The notes beneath the pieces were generated by a model. That model worked only from the letters and a program-made list of their open reading frames with translations. It was not told where the DNA came from and ran no database searches. The translations under genes were made by a program, and so were the position numbers. From positions 2,728,001-2,792,000 of the forward strand of contig JAFCIZ010000007.1 in the NCBI GenBank assembly GCA_017871115.1: 64,000 nucleotides of DNA. The letters run 5' to 3'. This document shows positions 44,772 to 57,504 of the stretch, in pieces. Position 1 is the first letter of the stretch. The number at the start of each line of letters is the position of its first letter. This DNA comes from Cunninghamella blakesleeana (lineage: Eukaryota; Mucoromycota; Mucoromycetes; Mucorales; Cunninghamellaceae).

Positions 44772-45689
44772 ATGGGCTCCAGAGAATTAGATATAAATAA
44801 AATATTTGAAGATATCCCTTTTCCATTAGAAGATAAACGACCCTCAGATGACAAAGGTAAAAAAGAAAAAAGAGAAGACATAGGAAGTAAAATAAAAGAA
44901 TTTTTCGAACCACTTATTAATGTTATATCCAACTTGAATGGAAATGATAAAGAAGAAGATGAATCAAAAAATAAGCAACCTAAAACAAATGAGGTAGAAA
45001 ACAAAGATAAGGATAAGGATAATAATAATAATAAGAATCAACCGCCACCACCAACAAAAAGCAACCAACCAAATGCTTCCTCTTTACCTTTACCTGTTGA
45101 AAATGCAAATGATCCTTATCATAAAGATACCATAGGAAGATGGGCCAGTGTAAGTGCTTCACCTCAAAAACCTTCTGGTTCTAATATCAATGCTCAAGCT
45201 ACTCCTCCTCCTCCAACAGCAGCACCTCCTCCACCTCCACCTATAAATCAACCTCCACCTCCAGCAGCAGCTCCCCCTCCTCCTGCTAATCAACCACCTC
45301 CCCCAGCACCTGCAAACCAACCTCCACCACCACCACCTGCTAATCAACCTCCAGCAGCAGCTCCACCTGCAGCAGCTCCACCACCACCTAATAATAATAA
45401 TAAACCTAATCAACCTCCACCCCCACCACCTAATAATAAGCCTGCTCCTCCTCCTCCTTCTTCTTCTACTAATAACCCATCTCTCAATAATAATAATAAT
45501 AATAATAGTAATAATAATTTGCCACAGCAAAAGTCCGCTTTACCACCAGGAAATAATCATGATTTGGGTACTTTGGGTCAAATAGGTGTTTCTCCAAATG
45601 CTTCAAATCAAGTTTGTCCTCCTATGCTTTCTATTCTTTATATCTGTGTGTTATCTTTATGGTTAATACATTACTTTAAAAAGGTCTAG
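44772..45689 (+). CDS. Pro-rich, tail-anchored protein (305 aa)
   Basis: Single exon. A charged N-terminal region (residues 1-75) includes one amphipathic stretch (KIKEFFEPLINVISNL). An Asn/Pro linker follows, then about 120 residues of PPPP-NQPPPP-AAAPPPP repeats, an Asn tract, and a final hydrophobic helix (MLSILYICVLSLWLIHYF) followed by KKV. This looks like a tail-anchored membrane protein exposing a profilin- or SH3-binding poly-Pro region to the cytosol; that role is inference. The conserved-looking head means it is probably a true gene. Not recognised. Confidence 0.7.
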   Translation: MGSRELDINKIFEDIPFPLEDKRPSDDKGKKEKREDIGSKIKEFFEPLINVISNLNGNDKEEDESKNKQPKTNEVENKDKDKDNNNNKNQPPPPTKSNQPNASSLPLPVENANDPYHKDTIGRWASVSASPQKPSGSNINAQATPPPPTAAPPPPPPINQPPPPAAAPPPPANQPPPPAPANQPPPPPPANQPPAAAPPAAAPPPPNNNNKPNQPPPPPPNNKPAPPPPSSSTNNPSLNNNNNNNSNNNLPQQKSALPPGNNHDLGTLGQIGVSPNASNQVCPPMLSILYICVLSLWLIHYFKKV

Positions 45690-46524
45690 ACTTTCTTTTT
45701 TTTTTTTAAGAAAATAATAATAATAATAATGTATTATTATTATTCATATAAATATATCACTATTTTATTATTTTTTACTTTTTTAATATCTCTTAATTTT
45801 TTTATAACATGAAAAATTCCAAATAAAATAAAACAAAGTATCTACAGTTGATAACTATTTTATTTATATACCAGTAAAAATAATAGCGAGAAATAAAAAA
45901 TAATAATAAAAATATATAAGGTTATGTATAATATTAATGTATTTTTTGTTATAAATAACACTTGTTTACGTTAAAACCATCTTGAAACTAAATAATTTTT
46001 TTTTTCTTTTTTTGAATTTTTTTAAAAAAAAAAAAAAATTTTTTTTTTTTCTCGGACTTCGATTCTTTTTCTTTCTCTTTCATATTTTTTTAATACATAC
46101 TTACATGCATACATACAACATCTATATACATCTATATTTTTTATTATTATTATTTATTTTATTAGATGAAGAAAGTATTATTTTATTTAATAATGATCGT
46201 TTTGTTGAAAAAAAAAAAAGAAAAAAGAAAGGGAATCAAACGTGTCAATAAAAATAATAATGAAATAAAAGTGCTATTAAAAAAAAAAAAAAGGATAAAT
46301 GTTTACCATGACATAAAAGAATAAATAGGAATAGATTAAAAAAGGAAAAGAATGTGTATATTTAAAATATTAAAGCTTGAAAAAGAGAAAAAGAAAGAGG
46401 AAATAGTAAAAAAAGATATTAATGAATAATAATAAAATAATATGTACAGGTTAAAATGGTAAAAAGAAGGAAAGATAGTGAAGGTAAAGACATATATGTA
46501 TATATTATATATATAATATAATAT
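45690..46524. other. Intergenic between convergent genes
   Basis: AT-rich, many poly-A and poly-T runs. The short ORF at 45982-46251 is poly-Phe/Lys and rejected. No gene. Confidence 0.5.
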
Positions 46525-48083
46525 TTAAGCTTTGTTAAGTTTTGGTCGACCACGAGGTTTATGTAAAACATCTTTGCAACCAGTTTTACCAGTAACGGTA
46601 CATCTATGACAGGGGCGATTGTTATCACAACGTAAGTGAGATCGTTTACAATGATTACAGGCCTTTTCTACATTACGACCTTTTTTAATCATAAACTGAC
46701 CATTGCTATTACTATTTTTTTTATTGCTGTTATTCTTTTTAGATTTAGATTTACGACGTCCTTGCGTTGCTGCTTTTTTAGTTTTAATTGGTTTTAGTTT
46801 GGATGGATTGGATGAATGATGATGATGATAGCCATAGTCACTATCTTCATATTCTTCTTCATCTGTATGTTCTTCATCTTCTTCTTCTTCATCATCGTTT
46901 TGATAAACATCATCATCTGCTTGCATAAGGGATTTCTTTCTTTTTATTAATTTATGTTGGGTCATATAATAATTATCGTCATCTTCTTGACTAGAGTTTT
47001 CTTCTTCTTCATCGTCATCATCGTCTTCTTCTTCAATCATATCTTGGTCAACAAATGTAGTGTGTGGAAGATAAGTTAAATAGTGTGGAGGAGGAGGAGG
47101 AGGAGGAGATGTGGATGTAGGGTGAATAGAATGAGGATGATGCATATAAGATTTACTATTATTGTTATTATAAGAGGCAGAAGTTGGGGATAAAATATTA
47201 TTATTAATTTGATAATTGTTGAAATTATTATTATATTGTAACCACATATGATGATGTTGATGCTGTTGATCTTCATAATTAGGTGATATGGATTGAGTAA
47301 TGGATGCTGAATGCTTAATGGAATCGGCTTTGGCAACAAATGCATTGACATCCTATAAAAAAATAGAAAAATAAAAATATAAAAATAGAGTGGTTTAGTT
47401 AAATATGCTGATGACAAATAAAAATATATACTATTTTTTTTTTTTTAATAAATAAAATACTTTACACTTAAACTAACATAGCTTCTAGGAACTATCATAG
47501 ATGATGAAGTTGGTGGTGATGGATTGCTATTGTTGTGATTATGATGATGGCCATTTTCTAATAAAGAATTAGGCCATTGATGTGTGGATGAGTGTGGTGA
47601 AGAAGATTGTTGATGGTGTGATAATGAAGAAGAAGTCGAACTAATCGTAGAAGAGGAAGAAGAATGGGTTGGAATTGGGTATCTTGAATAATAATAAAAA
47701 GGTAAATTTTCTTTATATTGTTCAATAGTTGGGAAAAAGAAAGGATGAGGAGTCGAAACATTATAATCCATACTATCATCATCTTCATCTTCTTCTTCCA
47801 TCATCATTTTTTTATTTTCTTCATGAGTAGGTGTTGTGGATGAAGAGGAGGATGAAGTAGTAGTGGTAGTGGAAGAGGAACCAATGGATGAAAAAGAAGC
47901 ATGATGATGCAAATACTGCATCATTTCTTCATTATTATTATTATTGTTATTATTATTATTATTAATCATAGTACGGGCATGGTGATGATTATTGGTTTCA
48001 TTTAAACATGAATAATTAGATGGATTGTTCCAATCTGCAAAATCATGGTTATTCATAAATCGAAAATAATGGTTGGTTTCCAT
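46525..48083 (-). CDS. Zn2Cys6 transcription factor with C-terminal zinc cluster and AT-hook (481 aa)
   Basis: Exons 47466-48083 and 46525-47352 (1446 nt), start METNHYFRF. Most of the protein is low complexity: Asn and His runs, Ser/Thr tracts, acidic patches (EEEDEDDD, EEEDDDDDEEEE) that could activate transcription. The DNA-binding cluster is at the very end: C438-x2-C-x6-C-x5-C-x2-C-x7-C (CNHCKRSHLRC ... CHRC ... C). It is followed by KPRGRPKLNK, an AT-hook-like GRP motif. A C-terminal cluster is the opposite of Gal4-type factors. Target genes are unknown. The ATG 39 codons upstream in a poly-Phe stretch is rejected. Confidence 0.88.
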
Positions 48084-50322
48084 GGTAACACAATATAAAT
48101 AAGGAAAACAAGTTAAGTAAAAAAAAAAAAGTGAAAAAAAAAGTTGTAAAATAAAGAAAAAGAAAACAAAAGAAAGAAAAACAAAAAAAAAAAATGAAAG
48201 CAAGTCAAAATAAAAAAAGAAACAACAGTGGGAAATAAATTTAAAAAAAAAAAGTACGTATGTAGCATTCTTAAGAGAAAAAATGATTTGGCGGGAAAAT
48301 GTGTTTGACTTGTTGGTTTCGCGCTATTTTTTTTGCATGATGAAATAAAAGATGACCCCAATTTTATTAAAATCCGCATAAAGTATTGTTGTTGTTGTTA
48401 TTGTTGTTTGATGACATCTCTATCTTTTTTTTTCTCTCTCTCTCTTTCTCTCTTTCTGTTTTTTCTTTCATTCTTTCCATTCTTTTAATAATACGAAATT
48501 TTTGAACAAACTTTATCTCTTATTCTCCCTTGACATTTTTCGTTCAATCCGAAATTTATCTAACCCTAAAAAAAAAGAATGTAAAAGAAAAAAAAAAATA
48601 GAAAACACATAAAAAAAGATTCCAATCCCATATCATATATTTGTACTCTATATTTTTATAGCGTTAAGAATGTTTTTTACTTTATTTAGTGGATAAAAGA
48701 TGTTTAGATTCATTATATAATACTATTAGTTTTAGATAATAAATTAATGATGAACCTTTTTTTTCTTAGTTTAGCTAAGTACGCTTTTTTAGGCTCACGT
48801 GTGTATTTTTTTTCGTGTACTATTTTAGAACTGTCTTTTAAAATAGATGATCGAAAACATATGGTTTTGATCTTTTAGCGTGATTGTATATATACTACTT
48901 TTAAACCAATTATTATATATATCTCTCTCTATTTTCAAATTCCGCCTTTTACATTTTTTTAAAATAGAATTTTTTTATTTTTATCCTTTTTGACTTTTTC
49001 TCTTCCCACTTTTCATTTTTTTTAAAAAAAATATCGTTACGATATTTAATATAGGTAAACATATTTATATTTATATACATTTATACATTTATATATATAC
49101 ATATATATATGCAAGCCATATATTACCAATTGCTTGTTTTAGTTATATATTTATTTATTTTATTACTTTTTTCGAACAGTATTTGACAGCAAAGTAAGGC
49201 ATAGCGTATATACATAACAAACAATTATATATCAGACAACCAACATAAAGAACCAGTTAACTTATATTATTTTATTGTTTGTTAATATAAAGATAATAAT
49301 GAAGCCATATAGAAAACTGGTCATTCCTATATATAAAAAAAGTATTTTCTTAGTTACATAATGGTAAAAGATAATATACAGAAAAATAGTAAATAGAAAC
49401 AATAGCCATCATAAAAAAGAAACAGCATATTAATATATTGTATATAATTATTTAAAAGAGAATACTGTGATGAATACTTTATTATCTCATATTCATCTGA
49501 CGGCTGATCCAAGTTATAATATATTGAGATGGATAGTTTGATGTAAAAAGTAATTATAGTAAAGTATAAGATTAATTGTACAAAAACAAACTAGTCATAT
49601 ATATATATATTAAAAATAAAAATAGGGTAGAATGGGATGTGCAGCAACCAGTTCCAGTTAAAAAATAAATGCTTTATTAATCATAGATCTCAGCAATCAT
49701 ATGTATATATATAGAATGTGATCAAAGTGATCAACAAAATATGCCATGATTAACAACAATATCTCCTTATTTATTATTATTATTATGCAACATACATGTT
49801 ACAAGAATCTGCTACACTATTATTTATAAAATGATACCAAGGGATTGATAAAAAAGTGAAACCTTTCAAATGTATTATTGTTAAATACAGTACTGCTCAG
49901 CAATTAACATTCTATCAATCACACTCAAACATGCAGTGGCAAGGGTTATTTAAATAGTTTGAAAAAGTCAAACGCATACACACACATACACGATTAAAAA
50001 AAAAATACATTAGGAGACCATATATAGTGAAGAATAAATTATGCGCACTTGATAATATGTATTTTATTATTATTATGGAAAAATTGGATCTGCGTCATCT
50101 AAGCATTTAAAAATTTAATATAAATGAACTTGATCCAAAATCATCATCATAATCATCATCATTATGCAACGGAGTATCAAAATACCTGGGAATTTTTTCT
50201 TTTTGGAATCAACTTTAAAATATATATATTTGGAAAAACTACCTATGTAGGACATGTAAGTAAATTGAAAATAGAAAATAAATAAAAGATGGTAAATAAA
50301 TATGTAAACTATGAATTTGCCA

Positions 50323-50358
<36 letters not shown>

Positions 50359-51306
50359 TGTTTAAGTGTGTGGGGGTGTGTGTGTGTGTGTGCGTGTGTG
50401 TGTGTGTGTAAATATTATATTCAAAAAAGATGGGTAGACCATGTAAGATTCTTTCTACATTTATTTGTTTATCCGTATATATGTGAAGTCATTTTCCTTT
50501 TTCGGGTTTACTATGAAGAGTGGTTTCCTAAATACAGTTTTTACTATCTTTTTTATATTTTTTATACGACATTAAAAATAAAAACATGAAAATAATAAAT
50601 AAATAAATAAATAAAATAATTTTGTATCAGTCAGATGAAATGTGATATTTTTTTTAACTATTTATAAATAACCATTATCATATAATTATTTTTAATTATT
50701 TATTTAAGATTTATAAATACTTTTCGGTTTCCATATGATGAAACTCCGATTTTTTTCTTTTTTTTTTTAATCATCATCATTATATTTTCTTAAAGGTCAT
50801 ATTGTGATTTATATATTATAAATAATTATTGTTTAATAATAATAAAAAAAATTATTAATTTGTATTTAATATTTATAATAATAATAAAAACAATCATTTT
50901 TTTTTAAAAGAAAAAGAGTAAAGTGATACTATGCAATTCATATATATAATTTGATCATTGCATTTTTTTTTATATTTTTTATATGTTCCTGCACTCACAC
51001 TATGTCAATTTTTTAATTTTAATTCTCAGATAATATACTCGACTTACCATAAAGAGACAACGGATCGATGCTTAATATTATACTACTACTATGTAAGCAT
51101 GTGAGGATTTAATAGTAAAAATGGTAGAAACTCAGCTTTTGCTACTAAAAAAAAAATTGAACCCTTTATTTTTGCTTTTTTAGTATAAATAATTGTTTTT
51201 ATTCTTTCATTCTTTTTTCTTTTTTTCTCTTTTCTACTTTTTTTCAATTATTTATTAATTTATTTATTAAAACTAAACTCCACTACTTATTATTATAATA
51301 AAAAAA
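48084..51306. other. Long intergenic region
   Basis: 3.2 kb, AT-rich, no supported gene on either strand. It contains CT runs (48432-48450) and a TA run (50326-50354) followed by a TG run (about 50371-50409) that creates a spurious ORF. ATCATC repeats lie near 50140-50165. It holds the promoters of the Zn2Cys6 gene and of the acyl-CoA synthetase gene. Confidence 0.5.
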
Positions 51307-54300
51307 ATGTCTATCGTTATTGAAGGTGAATCCATCCAAGGTCATGGTAGTATTCGACGATCTGCTATCGCCAAAGATCAATTAAGTGAATTCCCAACAC
51401 AAGATATTAAAACATTGTATGATATATTACAACATTCCGTTAAGGTTCGCCCTGATCATTCAGCTTTAGGGTATCGTACCTTGGAAAAAATGGTTCAAGA
51501 AGAAAAGACCGTGACAAAAATCATTGATGGTGTTGAAACCCAACAAAAAAAGACCTGGAATTATTTCCAATTATCCCCTTATCAATATGTCACTTATAAT
51601 GATATGTCTACTATTGTTCATAAAATTGGATCTGCTTTAATCCATTTAGGTTTATCTCCTCTTTCCAAAATTGAAATTTTTGCTAATACTAGGTAAGTAA
51701 TACTATAAAAAAATATAAAATATGAAATAGAGTGTTTTATAAGTTGAAAAATAAAATAAACACGGAGAGTGAATTTTAAATATTACAAAAAAAAAAAAGA
51801 TATTCTATTTTCTGACATTTCCCTACTTTTTTCTTCTTCTTCCCATTTTTTTTTTTTTTTTTTTAAATAATAATACTAATATAGTGCCGAATGGATGTAT
51901 ATGGCTCATGGTGCTTTTACACAAAATATGACCATTGTTACAGCTTACGATACTTTAGGTGCTGATGGGTTACTTCATTCTATGAATGAAACTGAAGTTG
52001 AAGCTATTTATACCACTGGGGAATTATTACCTGTTGTTCAATCTATTTTACCTTCATGTAACAAAAAGCCTATTGTTATTTATCATGGTGATGCCAAACC
52101 TGAACACATTGAAGCCATTAAAGCTTTAGATGTTTCTCTTTATACTTTCGATACCCTTTTATCACTTGGTGAAGCCAACCCTAGCGATCCTGTTAAACCT
52201 TCTAGAGATAATATTGCTTGTATAATGTATACCTCTGGTTCTACTGGTGCTCCTAAAGGTGTTGTTCTTCAGCATAGTAACCTTGTAGCTGCAGGTATGT
52301 ATCAGTATATATATATATATAATTGATTATGATGATTATAAAAATGGACAAGTAAATCTAATATTTATTTTATTTTATTTTTTATAGTTGCTGGTGTTTA
52401 TGATTTACTTGGTCATCATTTATCAGATAAAGATTGTATTTTAGCTTATTTACCTTTAGCTCACGTATTAGAATTTTTGGTAGAAACCTTATCATTATTT
52501 GTTGGTATGACTTTAGGTTATGGTAATCCTCGTACTCTTACAGAAGCTTCAGTACGTAATTGTCAAGGTGATATTAAAGAATTTAAGCCAACTATTTTAA
52601 CTGGTGTACCTCAAGTAAGTTATTGAATGAGTCATCTATATTAATCATATATATATATATATATATACTAGAGTTATGATAGTTGTGATAATAATAATAA
52701 TAAAATCATGGGAAAGAAAGGGAATGATTATATATATATATATATATACTTATTATTATTATTATTATTATTATTCGTATATATAGGTATGGGAATCTAT
52801 TCGTAAAGGTGTATTAAGTAATGTAGCTAAAATGAGTCCTACAGCTCAAGCAGTATTTAATCATGCTGTTTCTACTAAATCTTGGTTATCAAAGCGTCGC
52901 TTACCTTCTGGATGGCTTGATAGTGTGGTATTTGGTAAAATTAAAGAACAAGTAGGTGGTAGACTTCGTTTTGGTTTATCCGGTGGTGCTCCTTTAGCTT
53001 TGGAAACTCAAAATTTCTTATCTTCCACTCTTGCTCCCATTTTAGGAGGTAAATAATAACGATAACAATAACTAAATCATTACTATCTTTATTATCATTA
53101 TCATTTATATTTATTGTATTTATATATTTTCTTTATTTTCTCTCTTTAGGTTATGGTATGACTGAATCTTGTGGTATGGCATGTATTGTTACACCTGAAA
53201 ATTTCAGTCCCGGAGTTGTAGGTTCCCCAGTACCTTGTTGTGAAATCAAATTAATTGATGTACCTGAAGCAAATTATTTATCTACCAATGTGCCCAAACC
53301 TCAAGGTGAAATTTGGGTAAGTTTTTTTTTATAATATAATATAATATAATAATAATTGTTAAAAAATAAAAAAAGTTATACAAGTTTATACTCATTTTTC
53401 CAATTTTTTTTTTCTTTATTATTAAAAATATAAAACTAGGTCCGTGGTCCATCTATTTGTAATGGTTATTGGAAACAAGAAAAATTAAGTTCAGAAACAA
53501 TTACTGAAGATGGATGGTTGAAAACTGGTGATGTAGGTGAATGGAATGAAGATGGTACATTATCAGTGATTGATCGTATTAAGAACTTGGTAAAATTAAG
53601 TAACGGAGAATATATTGCTTTGGAAAAACTTGAAAGTGTTTATAAATCTGTCATGTTTGTGTAAGTTCAAATATACATTTATACATATATTTATAATAAG
53701 GTATATTTATTTCATTTCGCTCATTTTTTGTTATTATTTATTTTATTATAGTTCTAATGTATGTATTTATGGCGATTCCCTAAGTCCCAAACCAGTAGCT
53801 CTTGTTACACCTATTGAATCTAAATTAAGACAATTAATCAAAGAAAAACAATTAGAAGGTAGCGATTATGATCAACTCTCCTTTGAAGACTTATGTCAAG
53901 ATACCAATGTACGTAAATTAGTATTAAATGAATTTATTGCTCAAGCTAAAAAGGCACAACTTAAAGGTCCAGAAACTATCTGTAATGTTTACTTGCATCA
54001 TGAAGAATGGACTCAAGCTAATGTAAGTTTATATAAATTTATAATTTTTTTTTTTTTAAAAAAGAAAGAATAAATGATTAACTCGTCATCTTTTTTTTAT
54101 ACTTGATTTAATTATTATAGGATTTACTCACAGCTGCTAGTAAGATCAAGCGTACACAAATCAATAAACGTTTCCAAGCTGCATTAGACGAAATGTAAGT
54201 TTTTATATATTTTCATCAAAATTGATCAAGTTATATTATTGGTGTACTGATTATTTCCTTTTTTTTTTATTTTTTTCTTAAATAAAATAAAATAGGAACA

Positions 54301-54317
54301 AAGCTCAAAAAGTATAA
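51307..54317 (+). CDS. Long-chain acyl-CoA synthetase (679 aa)
   Basis: Activates fatty acids to acyl-CoA with ATP, on ER, lipid droplets or peroxisomes (Faa1/Faa4 type). Nine exons: 51307-51692, 51885-52294, 52388-52614, 52787-53048, 53150-53316, 53440-53660, 53752-54022, 54121-54194, 54296-54317 (2040 nt). AMP-binding motif YTSGSTGAPKG in exon 2; LAYLPLAHVLEFLVE, GLSGGAPLALETQNFL and GYGMTES follow. The long-chain signature region GWLKTGDVGEWNEDG ... IDRIKNLVKLSNGEYIALEKLE is in exon 6. No clear membrane span or presequence. The end is KAQKV, with no obvious peroxisomal SKL. Confidence 0.95.
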
Positions 54318-54464
54318 GCAAATCTTGGCCATTTATCAATTATAGAAAAAATAAAAACTTAATATATCTATCTATTTCGATCTTCGATAATCATTATCAT
54401 AATAAAACATCATCTTTTTTTATATATATATCCGATAAATATCATCTATAATAAATATTAGTTG

Positions 54465-54497
<33 letters not shown>

Positions 54498-55473
54498 GGT
54501 GGGGTAAAGATGTAATAAAGAAAGGTAAAATAGAAAAAAAAAAAATACCAGGATACTCGTGGTGATTATATATATAAAGTCTTTTAGTGGCAATCTAATA
54601 AACGTGGGTTTTTGGGGGTAAATGAGCTATATGCTTCTATTTTTTTTATTTTATTTTATTTTTGACAAGTTGTGTGTTACCAAGTATAATACTTTTTTGG
54701 GGGAGTAAAAGATTTTAAAAATGCATTATTGTTGTTCTTATGAGAAAGACTTGGTAAAAAGCGGTTATTTTTTTTAAAAATATATAAATTGAAAAAATAA
54801 ATAAATTTAGAAGAAGAAAAAAATTTTTTTTCTTTCTTTCTTTCTCTTTCTTCTCTTTTATACTTTTTATACTTTTTTATTTTTCCTTCTACTTAATATC
54901 ATTTTCTCTTATTAATATACATATATTTTTCCATTTCAGTCCTTTATTTATTTTATTTTATTTTATTATTTATTTATTTATTACGGCAATATATTAAGTT
55001 GTAAAAAAAAAAAAAACAAAGGTAAATTTATAAAAATGGTTGGGGTATATATAGTTTATTATAAATGTTAATATAATTTTTTATATATTTAAGGGAGATG
55101 GGGTAATGAGTGAATGAATGAGTGTGTATATATGAAAAAGTAAAAAAAAAAAGTGAAATGACAAAAAAGAACAATAAAGCATAAAAATGATCATTTTTTT
55201 GGGGTATGAGGGTAACAATAAGGGGAATGAAAAGAAAGAGGGGCAATATCAAGGGGAAATATATGGATCTTTTCTATTTGACGGAAAAATAAGAAAATCA
55301 ATCATTTTAATTTTAATTTTTTAATTTTTTTTTTTTTCTCTTTCTTTCACTTTTCTTTCTCTTTCTTTTCACTTTTCATTATTTTTTATTTTATCTTTAT
55401 TAGTTTATTATTTAGAAAACAGTTTCTTATTATTACAAAAAAAAAAAGGTTTTAAAACAAGTTTAAACCCAAC
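54318..55473. other. Intergenic region
   Basis: AT-rich with long A/T runs near 54464-54497 and pyrimidine tracts at 55320-55380, just upstream of the next gene. The minus-strand ORF 55028-55252 is rejected. Confidence 0.5.
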
Positions 55474-56739
55474 ATGAATAAGCTTTACTATTCAACGAAT
55501 CATCATCAATCAAAAAGAAAAAAGGAACAATTGATTGAACAAGCAACTACAAGATTGAGAAGAAAACAATTGGAAGAACAAGTGAAACAATTGATGATCA
55601 ATAATGATCAAGTATATCATTATATCATGATTCAATTACAACAATTAAAATCGTTACCTATTAAAGAACAACACTATCAAATGGATTTTATTGAAAAAAG
55701 TATCCATGATTTATTATTAAATCATTCTGAAAAATCATCGTCGTCATCATCATCATCATTTATTCAATCATCTTTTTCAAAGTTTTCTTCTTATTTTCAA
55801 CAAGAACAACCTATGATGGTTGTAAGTCCATCTACTAGTACAGCTTTCACTTTAGTAGATCAACCTATGGAAAAAAATCATTATATTTTAGACCATCAAA
55901 AAGGTTATCAAAGAAGAATTCGAATTAAAAACCATCATTTAAGAAAAAGAAGACAACAGAAAAAAAAAAATGATTTAGATGATAATGATTCTATTATTGT
56001 CGATCTTTCATCGGAATTATCATCCATGGATGAGGATGATGAGGATGGAGAAGGTGATGGTCATTCTTATTGGACAAAAACTGATCATCTTCCTTATTCA
56101 CTTGATTTTAATCATAATAATAAACATAATAATTATTATTTACCACCTTCACCACCTTTATCACCTATTGATGATGATGATCATTCTTCTACTTCTTCTT
56201 TATCTTTATCCACCAGTTCTTTTATAACCAATAGTAATGAAGGTGATGATGTTGATGACGACTTGTCAATGGATTCTTTTTATGCCGATAAAAAAAAAAT
56301 AAATCGCTTATCGCAAAGAACAGTATTAGATGATACTTTGGATTTCTTGGATCAATTTAATAATGAACAACAAAATGAATTAAAGCAACATCAGCAACAG
56401 CTTCAAAGTCAACACAATGGTGGATCAATGATGATGGAAGAAGTAAACGATGATGGATTCGATGAGCAATTTTTTCAAGATATGGCATTCTTATTAGATC
56501 ATCCTGAAATATGTAACCGTCCTTTAGCTGATATTACTCCATTATTAGAACAGCACCATTTAGAACAATCTCATTCCTCCAATTCTTTATCTTTATTGAA
56601 TGACCAACAGCAACAACCTCTTTCTACTTCTAAACTTGGATCTATTTATCATACAAGTTGGCAATGGTGTCGATTTCTAAGTGTTTTATCTGCCGCTTAT
56701 ATGGTTAGTTTACTTAAAGGACCCGATGATTTAAATTAA
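55474..56739 (+). CDS. Unknown Ser/Asp/His/Gln-rich protein (421 aa)
   Basis: Single exon, not recognised. Residues about 12-60 form a basic, Gln/Leu-rich helix or coiled coil (KKEQLIEQATTRLRRKQLEEQ). The middle holds Ser runs, a basic patch (RRIRIKNHHLRKRRQQKKK) that could be a nuclear signal, and acidic segments. Near the end a less repetitive block (FFQDMAFLLDHPEICNRPLA) precedes WQWCRFLSVLSAAYMVSLL, moderately hydrophobic, and KGPDDLN. The mix of a coiled coil and a conserved-looking C-terminus argues for a real gene. Confidence 0.7.
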   Translation: MNKLYYSTNHHQSKRKKEQLIEQATTRLRRKQLEEQVKQLMINNDQVYHYIMIQLQQLKSLPIKEQHYQMDFIEKSIHDLLLNHSEKSSSSSSSSFIQSSFSKFSSYFQQEQPMMVVSPSTSTAFTLVDQPMEKNHYILDHQKGYQRRIRIKNHHLRKRRQQKKKNDLDDNDSIIVDLSSELSSMDEDDEDGEGDGHSYWTKTDHLPYSLDFNHNNKHNNYYLPPSPPLSPIDDDDHSSTSSLSLSTSSFITNSNEGDDVDDDLSMDSFYADKKKINRLSQRTVLDDTLDFLDQFNNEQQNELKQHQQQLQSQHNGGSMMMEEVNDDGFDEQFFQDMAFLLDHPEICNRPLADITPLLEQHHLEQSHSSNSLSLLNDQQQQPLSTSKLGSIYHTSWQWCRFLSVLSAAYMVSLLKGPDDLN

Positions 56740-56811
56740 AATCAACATGAAAAAAAAAAAAATATACGACAAAAAAAAAAACACTATCAAGAAAAAAAAA
56801 ATTATAAACAA

Positions 56812-56845
<34 letters not shown>

Positions 56846-57504
56846 CATATGATCAATCATTTATTCATTTTATTTTACCACTCCATTAATATTATATAGC
56901 CTTTTCTATATATATGTATATATACATATATTTTTTTTTCCCATTCTTATGATGTACTTACACTACCCTTTTTTTTATGATACGTATTTTTTTTATTACT
57001 ATTTTTATTATTATTCCATTTGCATTATTTGTATATGTACAATTTTATTACTTATTTATTATGATTCTATTTTTTTTTTTTCTCATACATACATATTTTT
57101 TTTTTATTCCCTATATCCTTTCGTTTTTAAAATTATTATCTTACCTTTTATGATATCATTAATATAAATATTACTTATACATAACCTATTACATATATTA
57201 AAACATTTATATATATATATATAATAAAGAACCAACTGCCATTTATGCAAAATCCAAATATAGAATTCTTTCACATATACATTTTAAAAATCCTTTCTTT
57301 TTATTATATATATATATATATTCCTTTTTTTTTAAAATAAAAAAAAAATATCAAGTATAAAAAAGAAAATTGGGGGTGGATGGGGGAATAAACATCTACA
57401 TGATAATAATGTAATTTTTTTTTTTTAAAAAAAAAAAGTTAAATTAATAAACATGATTATCCTTTATATAATTATACATATTTAATAAACTTACATTAGT
57501 ATAT
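56740..57504. other. Intergenic between convergent genes
   Basis: AT-rich with a TA run (56814-56844) and poly-T. The plus-strand ORF 56949-57167 is poly-Tyr/Phe from T-rich DNA and rejected. Confidence 0.5.

Noticed and set aside
48113..48379. Poly-Phe minus-strand ORF upstream of the Zn2Cys6 gene and its in-frame extension
   Set aside because: Homopolymer A/T tracts of the 5' leader; the start METNHYFRF is more plausible.
50311..50589. 92-aa ORF across TA and TG repeats
   Set aside because: The reading frame is made by microsatellites and T-rich DNA, with no protein-like composition.
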